Source: Portulaca oleracea (taxonomy: Eukaryota; Streptophyta; Magnoliopsida; Caryophyllales; Portulacaceae). Taken from it: a stretch of DNA of 64,000 nucleotides. The stretch covers positions 9,732,729 to 9,796,728 of the forward strand of contig CM055885.1 of assembly GCA_029582165.1 (NCBI GenBank). The letters run 5' to 3'. The notes beneath the pieces are model-generated. The model was not told the DNA's origin. It was given only the letters and a program-made list of their open reading frames with translations, and made no database searches. Shown here one piece after another: positions 22,404-34,030 of the stretch. The position numbers and the translations under genes are program-made. The number at the start of each line of letters is the position of its first letter. Position 1 is the first letter of the stretch.

Positions 22404-24866
22404 CCACTCTTTCTCTCTCAAAACCCTAATAACAACCCTAACCCTACACTCCTCTCTTCCTCCCTCTCTCTCCCTGCCGTGTCTCCGCGCCACCGCCGCA
22501 CAGTCGCCACCAACCCACCGGAAACCACCGCAACCAATCCTCCCTCTTCCTTTCTCTTTCCTCTTCTCGATCTCCCCCTCCCTCTCTCTCTCTCTCTCTC
22601 TGCAACTGCGCAGACGACCATCGCTGTCGCCGCCACAACCACCCTCGCATCGCCGCCTCACCGCTGGAGTCGCCACCACCGCCGGAGTCGTCGCCGTACG
22701 CCCAGACTCGCGAAGAGCAACCCTGACGGTTACTGTTGCTGTCGAGCCAGATTGCCGCCAAACCCGACGTGTTGCCCTAGTCGAACGCCGGCGACCGTCC
22801 ACCACCACCTTCCCTCGACGTCGCCGCTGCCGCTGTACGCCCGTCACCGCCCTGGTCGCCGGAAACCACCAGCGCCAGAACCCTAACGTAAAACCCTAAT
22901 ATTTTTTTTGCTTTGAAACTTTTCTTTTTCTTTCTTTGTTTCTGATTATTATTATCATTATTGTATTATTATTATTATTGTATTATTATTATTATTATTG
23001 TATTGTTATTATTTCTTGATTTAGATCTTGTAATCTGGGTAATTAAGGGTGTAATTCTATTAAGTTGTTATTTGTAATTATTTGTTCTTGTGTTGTATTA
23101 TTTATGTGTAATTGTTTAAATTATTTTATGTAATCCTTATGTTCTAAATTGGTGTATTAGGGTTTGTAATAATTGTAGTGAAATTATTAATGTTCAATTG
23201 TTTGTTGTACTTTGTTTTCTTGTGAATCATGTTTAGGGTTTTTAGATAACAATATTATTGTATGCACGAATTCTTAAAGTTTAACGATTTAGATTAATTC
23301 TCGAATCGTTATGTTCTTTATTTCAATCATGCTTAAGGTTAATCTTGTTAATAAGTTAGGTTGATTGAATTACTAAAGTTTGATTCTTGTTTATTAATTC
23401 TTGGTTCTTGATTAAATCTTGTAAAAGAGATTAGTAGTTTAAATATTATATGTACTTTATTTATTTATTTTTTAGTCACATGTTCTTTAAGTTCTTTCTT
23501 GAATCTTGATTAAGAAATTCGTATTTTTATAATTACCCATGTTGTAATTCATATAGGTCAAGCATGATTAGGGTGTTTGGTTATCAAGTTCTATCCTTGT
23601 TTTATTAAGCAAGTAATTACATGTTTCTTTGGGTTGTGATATATTATATCATGATTAATGTTGTGTGTAATCAAGTTAAATTAATTAAAGTTGGTTCTAG
23701 TGAGTTTTAATTATAGAAATTATGAAGTATGGACCTTGGGTTGGGTTAGGTTGAAGACTTTTAACTTTAGTTACTGTTTTAAACCCAAATTAGGAACTCG
23801 GGATCGGATTGGTGGAAGTTAGAACCGAATTTGCAAATTAAATCGAAACCGGTAATCGGTAACGGGACAGTTTTGATGGGGTCTAAAGATGGGGTTACCA
23901 CGGTTAGTGTAGTTGTCTTTTGATTGAACCCTTTGGACTGGAGTTTCCCTTAGATGTTAGCTTTAATAGGATATTTACGGACCGGACTTTGGAATTTTAT
24001 AAGTCGAGTTATACCCCGATTACCAGACCTAGGTCAGATCTGAACAGGTTGGGAAGATGACATTTTTAGAGGACCTTAAAGCGTGTGTTGGGTCTCGATT
24101 TCAACTTAAGAGTTTTAGTAGACATCCCGAGGTTTCCGAAAAGTCCAAAATCAGACCCATAGGATGTCGGGAAGTCAAGTTACGACCCTTTTTGTGTGGA
24201 TGTTGTAATCTGTCTTGTTATGTGAAATTGTTAAGAAATGTGTTGTTGATTGAAAAGGTTTACTTTGTATTATTATACGATTATTTGGAATGTGTTAGGT
24301 AATTTAAAGTGTAAATTCATGATTGATAGGAACCTATAGGGTTCCTAGGGGAGGGTTAGTTAGAAGGTAGTTACTACTAACTTCGAAGGGCGCGTTTTGA
24401 TTAGAATCATTATTCTATTTTAGGCCCGAGCTAATTCGCGTCGTTAGTGAGCTCAAGTGTGTTCGTTTTGCTGTGAAGTGAAGTTAACCAGGTAATGTCT
24501 ATGCTCTAATCCCCACCGGGATGTCCTTTAAATGTGTTTTAATGTTTTCTAATCTGTTTTGAGAATTGCATCCCGAAAGGGGACTTTATGTGATAAATGT
24601 GGCCTTCTGTTTTTGATATTTATTATACTTTCAATTATTGAGTTGAGAAATTGAGATGGTCTTTTATTAGTGGTTTTCTTATTGGTTTTGATAACCTGGG
24701 TTGGGTTTGACTTGAGAGCTGTGAGCTGAGTTTTTGCATAAGATACTAATGATTCAAAGTGAAACATTAAGCGGGTTTCGGGGCATAACTCGGAGTTCGG
24801 GATTTGGTATCCTGCCGGGTTATAGACCAGGAGATCAGGGCTTCTTCCCTGATATAGGATAGTTGA

Positions 24867-24962
24867 TATTTTGATGCCTGTGGTAGGCGAATTTTGATGC
24901 CTGTGGTAGGCGAATACTTTGATGCCTGTGGTAGGCGAACTCTTGATGCCTGTGGTAGGCGA
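24867..24962 (+). repeat. LTR minisatellite, four units
   Basis: Four copies of TTGATGCCTGTGGTAGGCGA with 3-6 base spacers. The unit differs from the other LTR copies by GTGG in place of TTGG, and all four share the change, which suggests homogenisation within this copy. Confidence 0.85.
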
Positions 24963-25482
24963 TGTTACACTAAGGGATGTGGTATCCCGCCCGCATAATA
25001 AAATATGATTTGGTTGGGTTGAGGAAAACAGTTAAGGGATTAAAGATTTGTGAAATGGTTTGACTTGTTCCCTCTCCCTCAAATGAATTGAAATGAACTT
25101 AACTTGTTTTTAACGTTAGGGGTAGACATTATTGAGATTTCCCCCTCATTTTTGAAATGATTTGTTTTCAGGTGATGATCAATATGCTGGGGACGGGAAT
25201 TAAAAGTGAGGACGACGTATCTAGAAGTCGTTAAATATGTTATGCTTCTTTTTGAAAGACTTGAAGTTAGTTTTGAGGTTTATTTCTAAGTATGAGTTTG
25301 TTAGTTGGTTTGCTGTTGACAGACAGTTGTAGTTTTCCTTCTCGCCTTGTATTCCTTTGGGGATACAGTAGTGACGCCCAATAAGAGTTTGAGTCTTCCG
25401 CTAAATTTTGTCTGTTAACGTTAGTTTGACTTTGACTTTTCTATAATTGAATTTCCGGGGCGTTACAAGAACAGAGGGAGTA

Positions 25483-26152
25483 AAAAATAATTTAATAATT
25501 TGACAAAAAAAACTGCTAACATATGTATACGCAAGAAACAAAATATGGAATGATGGTCCATATTAATTGATGCATGCAAAGTTCTTTCAGAAAAAAAAAT
25601 TGATTTGATGGAAAATATATTTAATGATAAAAATAGGAAAGAATATATATTTGAGAAATCTTAGAAAGATTTTGGTGATTAAAAAACTTAAAAAAGAATA
25701 TATATTAATTGTAGTCGAAAATATATTTAATAGATCAACGATTGATATTGATCGACTACTGTAGTCGAAAAAAAAGTTGACTACCTTAGAATTTTCTATC
25801 TATAATGCATAATTGTTCATATTGAGAGTAAACGAACAATAATGAATAATATTGCTTCCGTCTCATGCTCTCACTAGATTTTTATTGCGAATATGTTCAC
25901 TCCAACTTATTTTGACTGAGCTTATTACAAGTTAGACTTATCTAAACTTATTATACTGAACCAACTTGAACTTTGCGGTTTGATCTTCTTTGAATTCATT
26001 TGAAAGAGTTGTTTTTTAAAATTTATCTTGAACTTATTTAACTTATTTTTAGAAACAATTGAAAGGAAGATAACTTTAAATGCACTGACTCGCCAATGTC
26101 CATCATGAGCCAAAGTCGAATTATTATTGAGGATTTTTATTTTTAAGCAAAA
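25483..26152. other. AT-rich intergenic DNA
   Basis: No gene or delimited element was recognised. Short frames here have no domain. Confidence 0.4.
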
Positions 26153-26274
26153 CAAGTTTTGATTCGCACGTGTGCATCGATTTTTATATTTATTTATTTT
26201 GTGTGTATATATACACACACAAAAATAAATAACTATAACAATCGATGCACCCAATGCATGCGAATCAAAACTTG
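26153..26274. repeat. 122-bp near-perfect palindrome
   Basis: CAAGTTTTGATTCGCA at the left end pairs with TGCGAATCAAAACTTG at the right, then GTGCATCGAT with ATCGATGCAC, down to a GTGTATATATACAC centre. It could be a foldback MITE or the source of a hairpin RNA. No target duplication was identified. Confidence 0.7.
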
Positions 26275-26698
26275 TATAAATTAGTTAGATTTATATATTC
26301 AATAAAATAATGTATTCTGAATTACTTATTTTGTCATAGATATTGTTTGCCATAAAATGAGTTGCATATTTTAGCAATCTATTATTTAATTACTTTAAAT
26401 TTCATTATGGGGATTTTATTTTTTATTCTATTGCTTCTCAGTATCTAACTTTGATCTTATTTAATATGTTTATGTTAAAATAGTATAATTGTTTTTCTCT
26501 TAAATTATTTTATTAATGATTTATAGTATAATAATATTGTAATATTCCTGTTTTATTTATGGCGGTTGAATATTTTTTTGAAGTTATTGGATTCTTAGAA
26601 TCTAATTATATTTTTTTTTGAACCACCAGAATACAAAGTAAAAGTACGGTCCACCATTGTCCAATTGGTGAAAGTATGGATTATTAGAATCCAATTAT

Positions 26699-26748
<50 letters not shown>

Positions 26749-29267
26749 AAATAAGTAAAAAGAAGTCCTTGAAGTTGGTGGATATGGATGCATTTGGTTT
26801 TCCCACCTAAGTTATTATTTGTTTTTGTACGATAAATATGTGTTTGTTATGTTGTAATTTGAGATTGTATAATTATTTTGGATTATTTTTGAGTTTGTAA
26901 GTTTGACATTTATAGATTTCCAGCAAAAAAATGTACGGGTTTGCTAATTAATATGCAGTAAAAGTTCAATTTAAATGCCGATAACAAAGGATGTGGGTAA
27001 AGATATGGGTCCAGTAAAAAATATGGGTAAGGATATGAGTCCTCTAGAAAAGATCCAAAGAATATGAGTAAGGATATGAGTCCAGTTAAAAATATGGGTA
27101 AGAATACGAATCCAGGTGGACCATGTCCAGATCCTGCCCATTGCCATCCCTGATTTTGAGAAGGAGCGCTTGATATATATATATATATATCTTACTTTTC
27201 ATAAAAAGAATTTTATATATACATCAGACTTTTAACGATATGTATAGTTTGATTTTATCTCAACAATATATTTTATTTATTTTTGTCGTGCAACAAACAT
27301 ATTTAAATATTAGTCTATATCGTCCATGTACGTGGTGAAAAAGAATATTGTTGTGTTAGTGTTGTAAAGGTTGTCTATAATCACAACTTGCTTATTCTGT
27401 AGTTTGTATTCACACATTAATTTACTTTTTTGCCTTTATATATAATATTTAATTAACAACTTGTCTTTTAACTTGTGTTCAGACGACAGACACTTATATA
27501 CTATGTACATGTTGCCTTCAAGTACATGGGTAATATTAGCAATTCATAAAAATTTTCACCTTAATTTCCACATGTATTATTGAACTTCTCAAATTAGTTA
27601 AGGGGACAATCAAATTGGGACAGAGGTAGTTTGTATATATAGTCTATATTTATTAACTTAATTTGACTACAAATTATCCAATATATATAATAATTCCAAA
27701 CATAACATTAATCTTATTCATCTCCATATTTTCAAATGCAATTAATTCTAAAAATATTAAATACTTATTGCTTGATATATATGCAATATATTTATGTACT
27801 ATTATTATTAAATATGTAATAAAAAAATTCAGTCATAAAATTATTATTTTTTTACTTTAACAAAAATAAAATAAATAATTTTAATAATTACTCCGTCCAA
27901 AAGAGGGACATATAATAGCCATTGTCAAGATAAATCTACAGCAGTAAATAATTAGAGACTAGGAGAGTGTAATTCTCTTCTTTCTAAAAATGAATAACCT
28001 ATAGCCACGCAATTCCATAGCCCCAGCTCCTACAAGTGACATTCCAATTGGGAGTCAAAATTTCTCATAAACCCAAGCCATTGGGCCCCACCATAGCGCT
28101 TTTAATAAATTGACTGCTACTTTTTTCTTCTTATTTTGTTGGTCCTCATGATTTTCAAAATTATTTTTTAATGAATTTTTTTAATAATAATAATATTACA
28201 TTTTTATAATATTATTTCTTTATGAAATTAATAGTAATAATTTTACATAACAACTCATTGTATATATTAAAAAATTTACTGTCAAATTTTTTTAAATTTG
28301 ACTGTATAAATTTTAAAAACGACAATTAATATAGAACAGAAAGAGCAACCTATATCACAAATGGTATTATTTTATAATAGGGAGTGAGGCTCAAATAGTA
28401 TTATTATTATTTGGAGTGAGATCTATTCATAGATAATGACTGAAAATATGTTCTTTGGATTGAATAAAGTGAAGTTTGGATTGGATTGGATTGAATTGGA
28501 TTAGATAAGCTATGATGTTTTTGGGGAAATGTGTTTTTAGAGATTAATTTTTTTGGGAATTTTGTAAGATTTGGATTGGATTGGAAAGAATTACCAATCC
28601 AAAAAACATAGTGTAGTACTATATAATAAAGAATAAGTAGAGTGATTATAATCATTTGAATAATAAAATAATATAATAAAATAATTTTTTTTCTCTCCTC
28701 TTTGTGTTTATCTCCTTCCTCTGTGTTCCAAATATCTTTTGGACCAATAAAAAATTCCAAAAAAATATTAGAACATATAATTTTCGATCTTTTTCTTTTT
28801 CCCACTCCCGTTGGTGTTTCAAATTTTGAAACACCCATGCGTATCATTGTAGATAAATGATAATTCCAATCATCTAATTTTTTTTATTAATACTTAAATA
28901 TTGGTGTAAGTAAAATTCATTAATAAGAGAAAATTATACTATTGTTATATGATATATTTTGGAGTATTTACCACTAAGGTGTTACATCTTAAGAAGTTTG
29001 ACCAATATTTATTATTAACTTATTTTAAATTTAACAATATTATAACAAAATTTATCAAACTATGACAAATTAAAAATTCATCATATAGAAACTTGATCTA
29101 TTTTGATACATACAGTAAATTTAGATAAGCCCAGAAAACACTTCGGTATCTAAAGGTATCTCTGGTTGAGATAATAAGGCTCACTCAACAAATCAAATTA
29201 AATCAGAGATAAAGAGATAGATAAATAAATAATTCTCCAATATTCCAACTAAAAAGAAAAAAAAATG
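26275..29267. other. AT-rich intergenic DNA with simple repeats
   Basis: It holds TA microsatellites at about 26705-26748 and 27174-27191. Tandem-like TATGGGTAAGGATATGAGTC motifs at 26995-27110 lead to a hAT-like end near 27150 (CAGGGATGGCAATGGG on the minus strand). Isolated Stowaway-like ends lie near 27590 and 27890. A segment of repeated GGATTGGATT motifs is at 28460-28600. The frame at 28407-28847 has no recognisable domain. I see no gene. Confidence 0.45.
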
Positions 29268-29332
29268 AGTGAATTAAAATATGTGTCTTGAGGTAAAACA
29301 CTGCTTAAATGTTTTCCTTTTTACTAAATTAA

Positions 29333-29716
29333 TGTTAACCATCTTGACTCAAGATGGTTCTTAACCATCTTGAATTGTTCATATTTCACATTTTTGTAAC
29401 TTTTATTATTATTTTCTTTAATCATTATATATATTTATCAATTATAATAATATAATATTTATTAGCTAGGTGAAAAAATATAATTATAGCCTAATTTTAC
29501 CAATCATAGTAGAAAATCCACATTTTATACATAGTTTTATATTTATGAAATAAACATAACTAAATAATTATTTTTAAATTGTTTATAAGTTGTAGTAACC
29601 CTAAAAATAATGAAACGTGCCTTTAGAATGATTTAAATACACTTACATTTAATTTTATTAGTGATTTAGAAGAAATGCAAGATGGTTAAGAGCCATCTTG
29701 TGTCAAGATGTTTATC
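29333..29716. mobile_element. TIR element whose ends are themselves palindromes
   Basis: The left end holds arms AACCATCTTG / CAAGATGGTT around ACT, followed by another TTAACCATCTTG. The right end holds the complementary arrangement, CAAGATGG / CCATCTTG and TCAAGATG. Overall the two ends are inverted repeats of about 40 bases bounding a 384-bp AT-rich element. It lies about 740 bases upstream of the HMA gene. Superfamily and target duplication are unresolved. Confidence 0.5.
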
Positions 29717-29756
29717 ATTTTCGTATTATCATATTTAATCTCACTTTTTTTTACGG

Positions 29757-30096
29757 TTACTATTAATTATAAATTATAAGAAACATGGAATGTGTTGGTT
29801 GGTTACGTCAATAATTAAAATTAACATGCTAACAAATTAACCTCATCCGTTAGACATATTTTACATATATTTTTGTAAATGATGATAAATGTCTTGCCCC
29901 AAGACATTGTTTAAATGTCTTCTCCCTTATGAAATCAATACTTATTATCGTTTTTAGCTCAAATTGTTTTGACAAATACTATTAATTATCAATTTTAAGA
30001 AGCTTGGAATGTGTTGGCTACACCAACAATTAAAATTGACACCCTAACGGATGAACCCCATCCGTTGGGCATATTTTAGACGTTTTTTTTGTAAAT
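29757..30096 (+). repeat. Direct repeat of about 120 bp upstream of the HMA gene
   Basis: The stretch from ACTATTAATTATAAATT through CATCCGTTAGACATATTTTA at 29757-29880 recurs at 29976-30096 with scattered changes. Between them is a 21-bp hairpin at 29888-29908 (arms AATGTCTTG and CAAGACATT). Further ATGTGTCTTG motifs follow at about 30229 and 30280. Confidence 0.6.
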
Positions 30097-30351
30097 TTTA
30101 AAAAATATCGATACATGTGTGATTATATACAATTTATATATATTATTATAGTTATAGAAGTCAATCATGTAACTTTTTTTCAATTTAATTTACAAATATA
30201 TAGATTTTCTATAGTGATAAGACACATAATATGTGTCTTACACAAAACATTTATCATTTTCCTTTTAAAAATATAGATAAATGTGTCTTGGCCAATATGT
30301 TTATGATTTTCGGGGGAAAAAATAGCCCTCTTTCTTTCGGAGCTCCCCATC

Positions 30352-30359
30352 TTTAAAAG
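30352..30359 (+). promoter_or_regulatory. Possible TATA element of the HMA gene
   Basis: TTTAAAAG lies about 100 bases before the start codon, followed by a leader with a short GT run. This is a weak match, proposed from position only. Confidence 0.3.
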
Positions 30360-30459
30360 GAGGGTAAGCTCCAGCCTCACCTTTAGAAACCTTAGTCTCT
30401 GTGTGTGTGTGTGTTTTTCCTGCAAATTTCACAAAACCCTGGGTTCAAAGTGATAGAAA

Positions 30460-31713
30460 ATGGGAATGAAAATGAAGAGAATGAAAGGAATAGAGCTATC
30501 GTGCACCTCCCCAGCATCGACAGCCATTTGCTCGAGCACGGAGCTGCGGTCGATGGTACGAAATGGTCCCAAACCCCTCCCTCATCAGCGTCTTCGCGAT
30601 CACTACATCGCTAATAACTTTCACTACAACTTCATCGATAATAATAACAATTCTTCAAGATTAACGTTAGCCCCTTGCATCTCCGAGCTCCCCTTCACTC
30701 CTCGCCCCTCCTCCTCCTCCTCCCAGCAGCTCCGACGCAAGAGCTCCGCCGATGTCTCCGATCTCCGACGCCACAAATTTATTTACATGGATAGTCCACC
30801 CAGTGGCCACTCCTCTAGGTACCTCCTCGGTGGCTCTGACTCAGCCAAGCAGTGCTCGGCGTTGGTGCCTAGCACCCCCGTCGTTGTCCATGCCCGTGCC
30901 AACAAAAACATGGTTAACAGTTCCAACACTCACAGGCAAGCGGAGCGCAACTCAAGTTATGGCACTGATCATGCTCAGACAACTGTGGGTCACCACCGCT
31001 ACTGCACTAATTCCACTCTTGTAAAATCGTCGTCTTCTGCTTCATCTCCAGACCAGGTAATTAATCTCCATAATTACTGCAGTTTTTTAACAAATACTGA
31101 TGCTTTTTGTAATGGGAATCTTATTATGCTACTGGATTTAATTATTTGAGGTTAGTTCTTCGAGTGTCTGTTTTAGTATTATAATATATGTATGTCATGG
31201 GATGAACTTTGAGGATGGTGAGTAAGTATCTCTTTGTTTACTATGTACTGTCTTCTTTTTACAGTTTTACTCAAGGGGTAAAATGAAGGGTTAATATCTA
31301 GTTTTGACTGTAGTACATCATATATGTGCAGGTGCAGGTAGTAGTATTGAGGGTATCACTGCACTGTAAAGCTTGTGCTGGCAAGCTCAGAAAATACCTT
31401 TCCAAAATGGAAGGTCAGTCCAGCTAGATATAATTAATAATCGTTACCTTATCCCTCCTTTTACAGCTTGTTTTAATTTCTTAAAATCACTAAGAGTTGA
31501 AAATAAATAACTAGGGGTAGTGTTTTTTGTGCAGGAGTCAAATCATTTGACATAGATCTGGAAACAAAAAAAGTGACCGTGATTGGAAATGTGACTCCAT
31601 TAGGTGTATTGTCAAGCATTTCTAAGGTGAAGAATGCCCAATTATGGCCATCTCCTACGTCAACCTCATCAACATCATCATCCTCATTATCAAGTTCTTC
31701 AACCTTCGACTAG
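30460..31713 (+). CDS. NaKR-type heavy-metal-associated domain protein, three exons
   Basis: This is the only host gene that looks intact. Exons are 30460-31056, 31338-31413 (or from 31332) and 31535-31713, with GT-AG introns, giving 283 or 285 residues ending in TAG. The first 200 residues are basic then Ser/Asn-rich, with PFTPRPSSSSS and SSADVSDLRRHKF. The C-terminal 70 residues form an HMA fold: VVVLRVSLHCKACAGKLRKY, then VKSFDIDLETKKVTV and SISKVKNAQLWP. The CKAC pair is the CxxC metal site. This layout, with a long disordered N-terminus and a C-terminal HMA domain, matches SODIUM POTASSIUM ROOT DEFECTIVE (NaKR) proteins, which in Arabidopsis act in phloem and affect ion balance and flowering. 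Applying that role here is inference. The ATG chosen opens GMKMKRMKGIEL; another in-frame ATG lies two codons later. Confidence 0.85.
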
Positions 31714-31974
31714 AAAGGAAGGAAAGCGTTGAACGTCGGTCGTGCGATGGGTTTTAGGTTTCTAGTTAAATCAAGTTGTGAATTAAATTGAATACTATTA
31801 ATTAGCTTATTTTCGATCTCTTTGAATTATCAAATAGCAGTTTGATCGGCTAATTTTATATAGTATGTTTATTTTGATCTATTGTTACTATGCTTCTTAA
31901 TTCCTACTCAGTGCATTTATACAACAATATGTTTCTAGCTAGGTACTCCTTTCATCGTATATTCTATTTGTCAT

Positions 31975-32919
31975 TGTAGGAGATAAAAATTTGTTGACCA
32001 ATTAAAAAATGACACGTAAAAAATAAATAAAATTTACTCGGCATGTGTTAAATTAAGACTGCGGTTCATTTAATTGAAATTTAAATGGAAATTTATCATG
32101 ACTAATAACATCATGACACATGTCAATTATGATGCAGAAAATTGTAATTATTTCTTTATATAAAATTAATGGAATAATTAATTAACCTGGGTCCAATGCC
32201 AAAGCCTAACTCAAACCTTAGGGGCTAGGCCTCCAAAGCCTATAAATAATGGTCATTCCCCTTTATTTGAACTCCCCCGGAGATTCAGCAGTCAGCATCC
32301 AGAGGTTTCATGAGATCAAACTGCAAGCGACCTCCAGCTACCAAGTGTCAGGGATCAAGGTTTGCAAAAGCTTCAAGCATCTACCGCATCAAGATTAAAA
32401 ACTGCGACAAAGTTCTTTATCAAGACCTGCAAAGCCTTAAGAAGATCGAACTACAAGCGACCTTCTGCTATCAGGCGCCAAGGATCAACGCCTGCTAGGT
32501 CAACAACTTCTGTTCTCCACATCAAAGGCTACAATCATCTTCTTCGTCAACTGATTCATCGATCGAGACCAATCACTCAAGCCCTCGCATCCAAGAACTT
32601 GAAGAACTGCAACCAACAGTCAACCTGCAAATGGTCAACCTTCGAGCAACCTCCAACTACTAAAGCACTAATAAGGAGATCAACGCTCAAGACCTTCAGC
32701 TCAGGAATTGCTACAAAATTCTTCAACAAGACCTGCATTCGAGATCGACAACAAACGTCCGGACCCTCGGCTTGCCCAAATTTCAGGAGATTGAATCGGA
32801 GGACCACTTTATTGTATTTAATACAGAGATTGTATCCACATACATTCAAATAATAATACAAATTAATTTGTTTATCAATTTCATGCCTTTATTTATTTTA
32901 GATTCGATTTGTATTTACA
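31975..32919 (+). mobile_element. Probable solo LTR just downstream of the HMA gene
   Basis: The segment begins TGTAGGAGATAA and ends GTATTTACA. GTCAT precedes it and GTCAC follows, a 4-of-5 match for a target duplication. A TATAAATAA box at about 32240 precedes a leader-like stretch with internally repeated AACTGCAAGCGACCTCC-type motifs (32310-32500), as in an LTR. It lies in a Stowaway-like start (ACTCCTTTCATCG). The superfamily cannot be told because nothing is encoded. The 163-codon frame inside it is a composition by-product. Confidence 0.5.
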
Positions 32920-33840
32920 GTCACTTAAACTAATTTTCGGCGCACTTACTCCCAATGAGCTTAACAAAATCGGCAAAAATGTCATTTTGGTGACCGATAA
33001 CCTGCTACATTTTTTTGTTTCTCCCTCTTTCTTTCGTCCCCTCCCTCAACCTTGCTGCCCATTACCACCATAATCATCTCCTTCCACCACCTTTAATCAG
33101 CTACTTCGTTCTCTCTCCTCCAAACCCCCTCATTTTCTCATTACCTCAAATCCCTAAATCCCCCTAGCCTAATCCCTCACTACCACAACCTTCGAACTCT
33201 ACCCACCGCCTGTCACTAGCAACCAGCAGCACCATCGACATCAACTCCAGTGAGTAGCCACCATCCTCTTCTCCTCCTTATCCACCTTCTTCAATTCCAA
33301 TCATCTTCATCTTCATCTTCATCACCTTCTTCCTCATCTTCATCCTAAATCTTCTAACTCCACCGCGCGCATCATTGCCTTGACCACCAGTCCCCAGTGT
33401 CATCGATGAACAACATCGCACCCCAGTCCCCCACCGCAACCAAGCCCCTAGCACCCCCTCTGCTTTCTTTCTCTTCGCAGTCCACAACCCTTTGTCGCAC
33501 CTCACTGTCGATGACGACTGTCGCCAATCCGAGCATCGCCACTCGCCAGTACCACCCGCCCCGATTTTGATTCTACTGTCCTGATCACCATAATCATTGC
33601 CTATTTTGGGTAGAGGAAGTTGGGCAGTTGGTGATTGGGGGGGGGGGGGGAGGTTAGTTAAATGATTTTTTTTTTAAAAAAAAATTTAGGGGTTTTAATC
33701 GACCTTAACTTACACTAGCAGGTTAGAATGACATATTTGACATTTTTAACAGTTTTAGAGGAAGTGAGTGCACCAAAAAATTTTCAATGACAATTTTGAC
33801 TTTTTTTTATAAGTTTAGTGGCAATTTAATATGTCCAAAC
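32920..33840. mobile_element. TIR element with C/T-rich cargo, MULE-like
   Basis: The left arm (about 32920-33008) contains GGCGCACTTACTCC, AAAATGTCATTTTGG and AACCTGCTA. The right arm (about 33710-33840), complemented, contains GGTGCACTCACTTCC, ATGTCATTC and AACCTGCTA in the same order. Between them is an exon-like C/T- and GC-rich stretch (33011-33650) ending in a G-run. Long TIRs around GC-rich cargo resemble the gene-carrying MULE at 57504. Exact ends and duplication were not found. Confidence 0.4.
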
Positions 33841-34030
33841 TCTCCCCTTCCTATTACCAAAAACATTTTAATCAATGTATGATGAGATCAAACAAATTTC
33901 TTTTACTCATATAAACTATGGTAGTTTTATTGGTCTTTACACCCATCTTAAAAAACATCATTTAATTTGTACTATCTTCAATGTTAATTTTAACCTTTAA
34001 TAACTTTTATAAAAAAAATTATGCTGGAGG

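Larger units (their letters stand above)
21989..25467 (+). mobile_element. Solo LTR of the Tekay-like family, TSD AGAAC
   Basis: It begins TGTAAAACCCCG and ends CGGGGCGTTACA, with AGAAC on both sides (21984-21988 and 25468-25472). The insertion lies in the terminus of a Stowaway-type sequence (AGAACAGAGGGAGTA). A TATAAAAA box is at 22396-22403. A C/T-rich, locally GC-rich stretch follows at 22400-22890, and the rest is AT-rich. A four-unit minisatellite is at 24867-24962. The long overlapping frames at 22392-22886 on both strands are not genes: the region is shared LTR sequence with no conserved domain. Length is 3479 bases, close to the other copies. Confidence 0.92.

Noticed and set aside
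22392..22886. Long overlapping frames on both strands, up to 151 codons
   Set aside because: The region is GC- and CT-rich LTR leader shared with other copies, stops are rare because of composition, and no domain is visible.
28407..28847. 146-codon minus-strand frame
   Set aside because: It is built largely from AATCCAATCC simple repeats and AT-rich DNA.
30752..31024. 90-codon frame overlapping the HMA gene
   Set aside because: It is a shifted frame within exon 1 of the HMA gene, without a domain of its own.
32310..32861. Frames of 62-163 codons downstream of the HMA gene
   Set aside because: They lie inside an LTR-like segment with internal repeats and have no recognisable domain.
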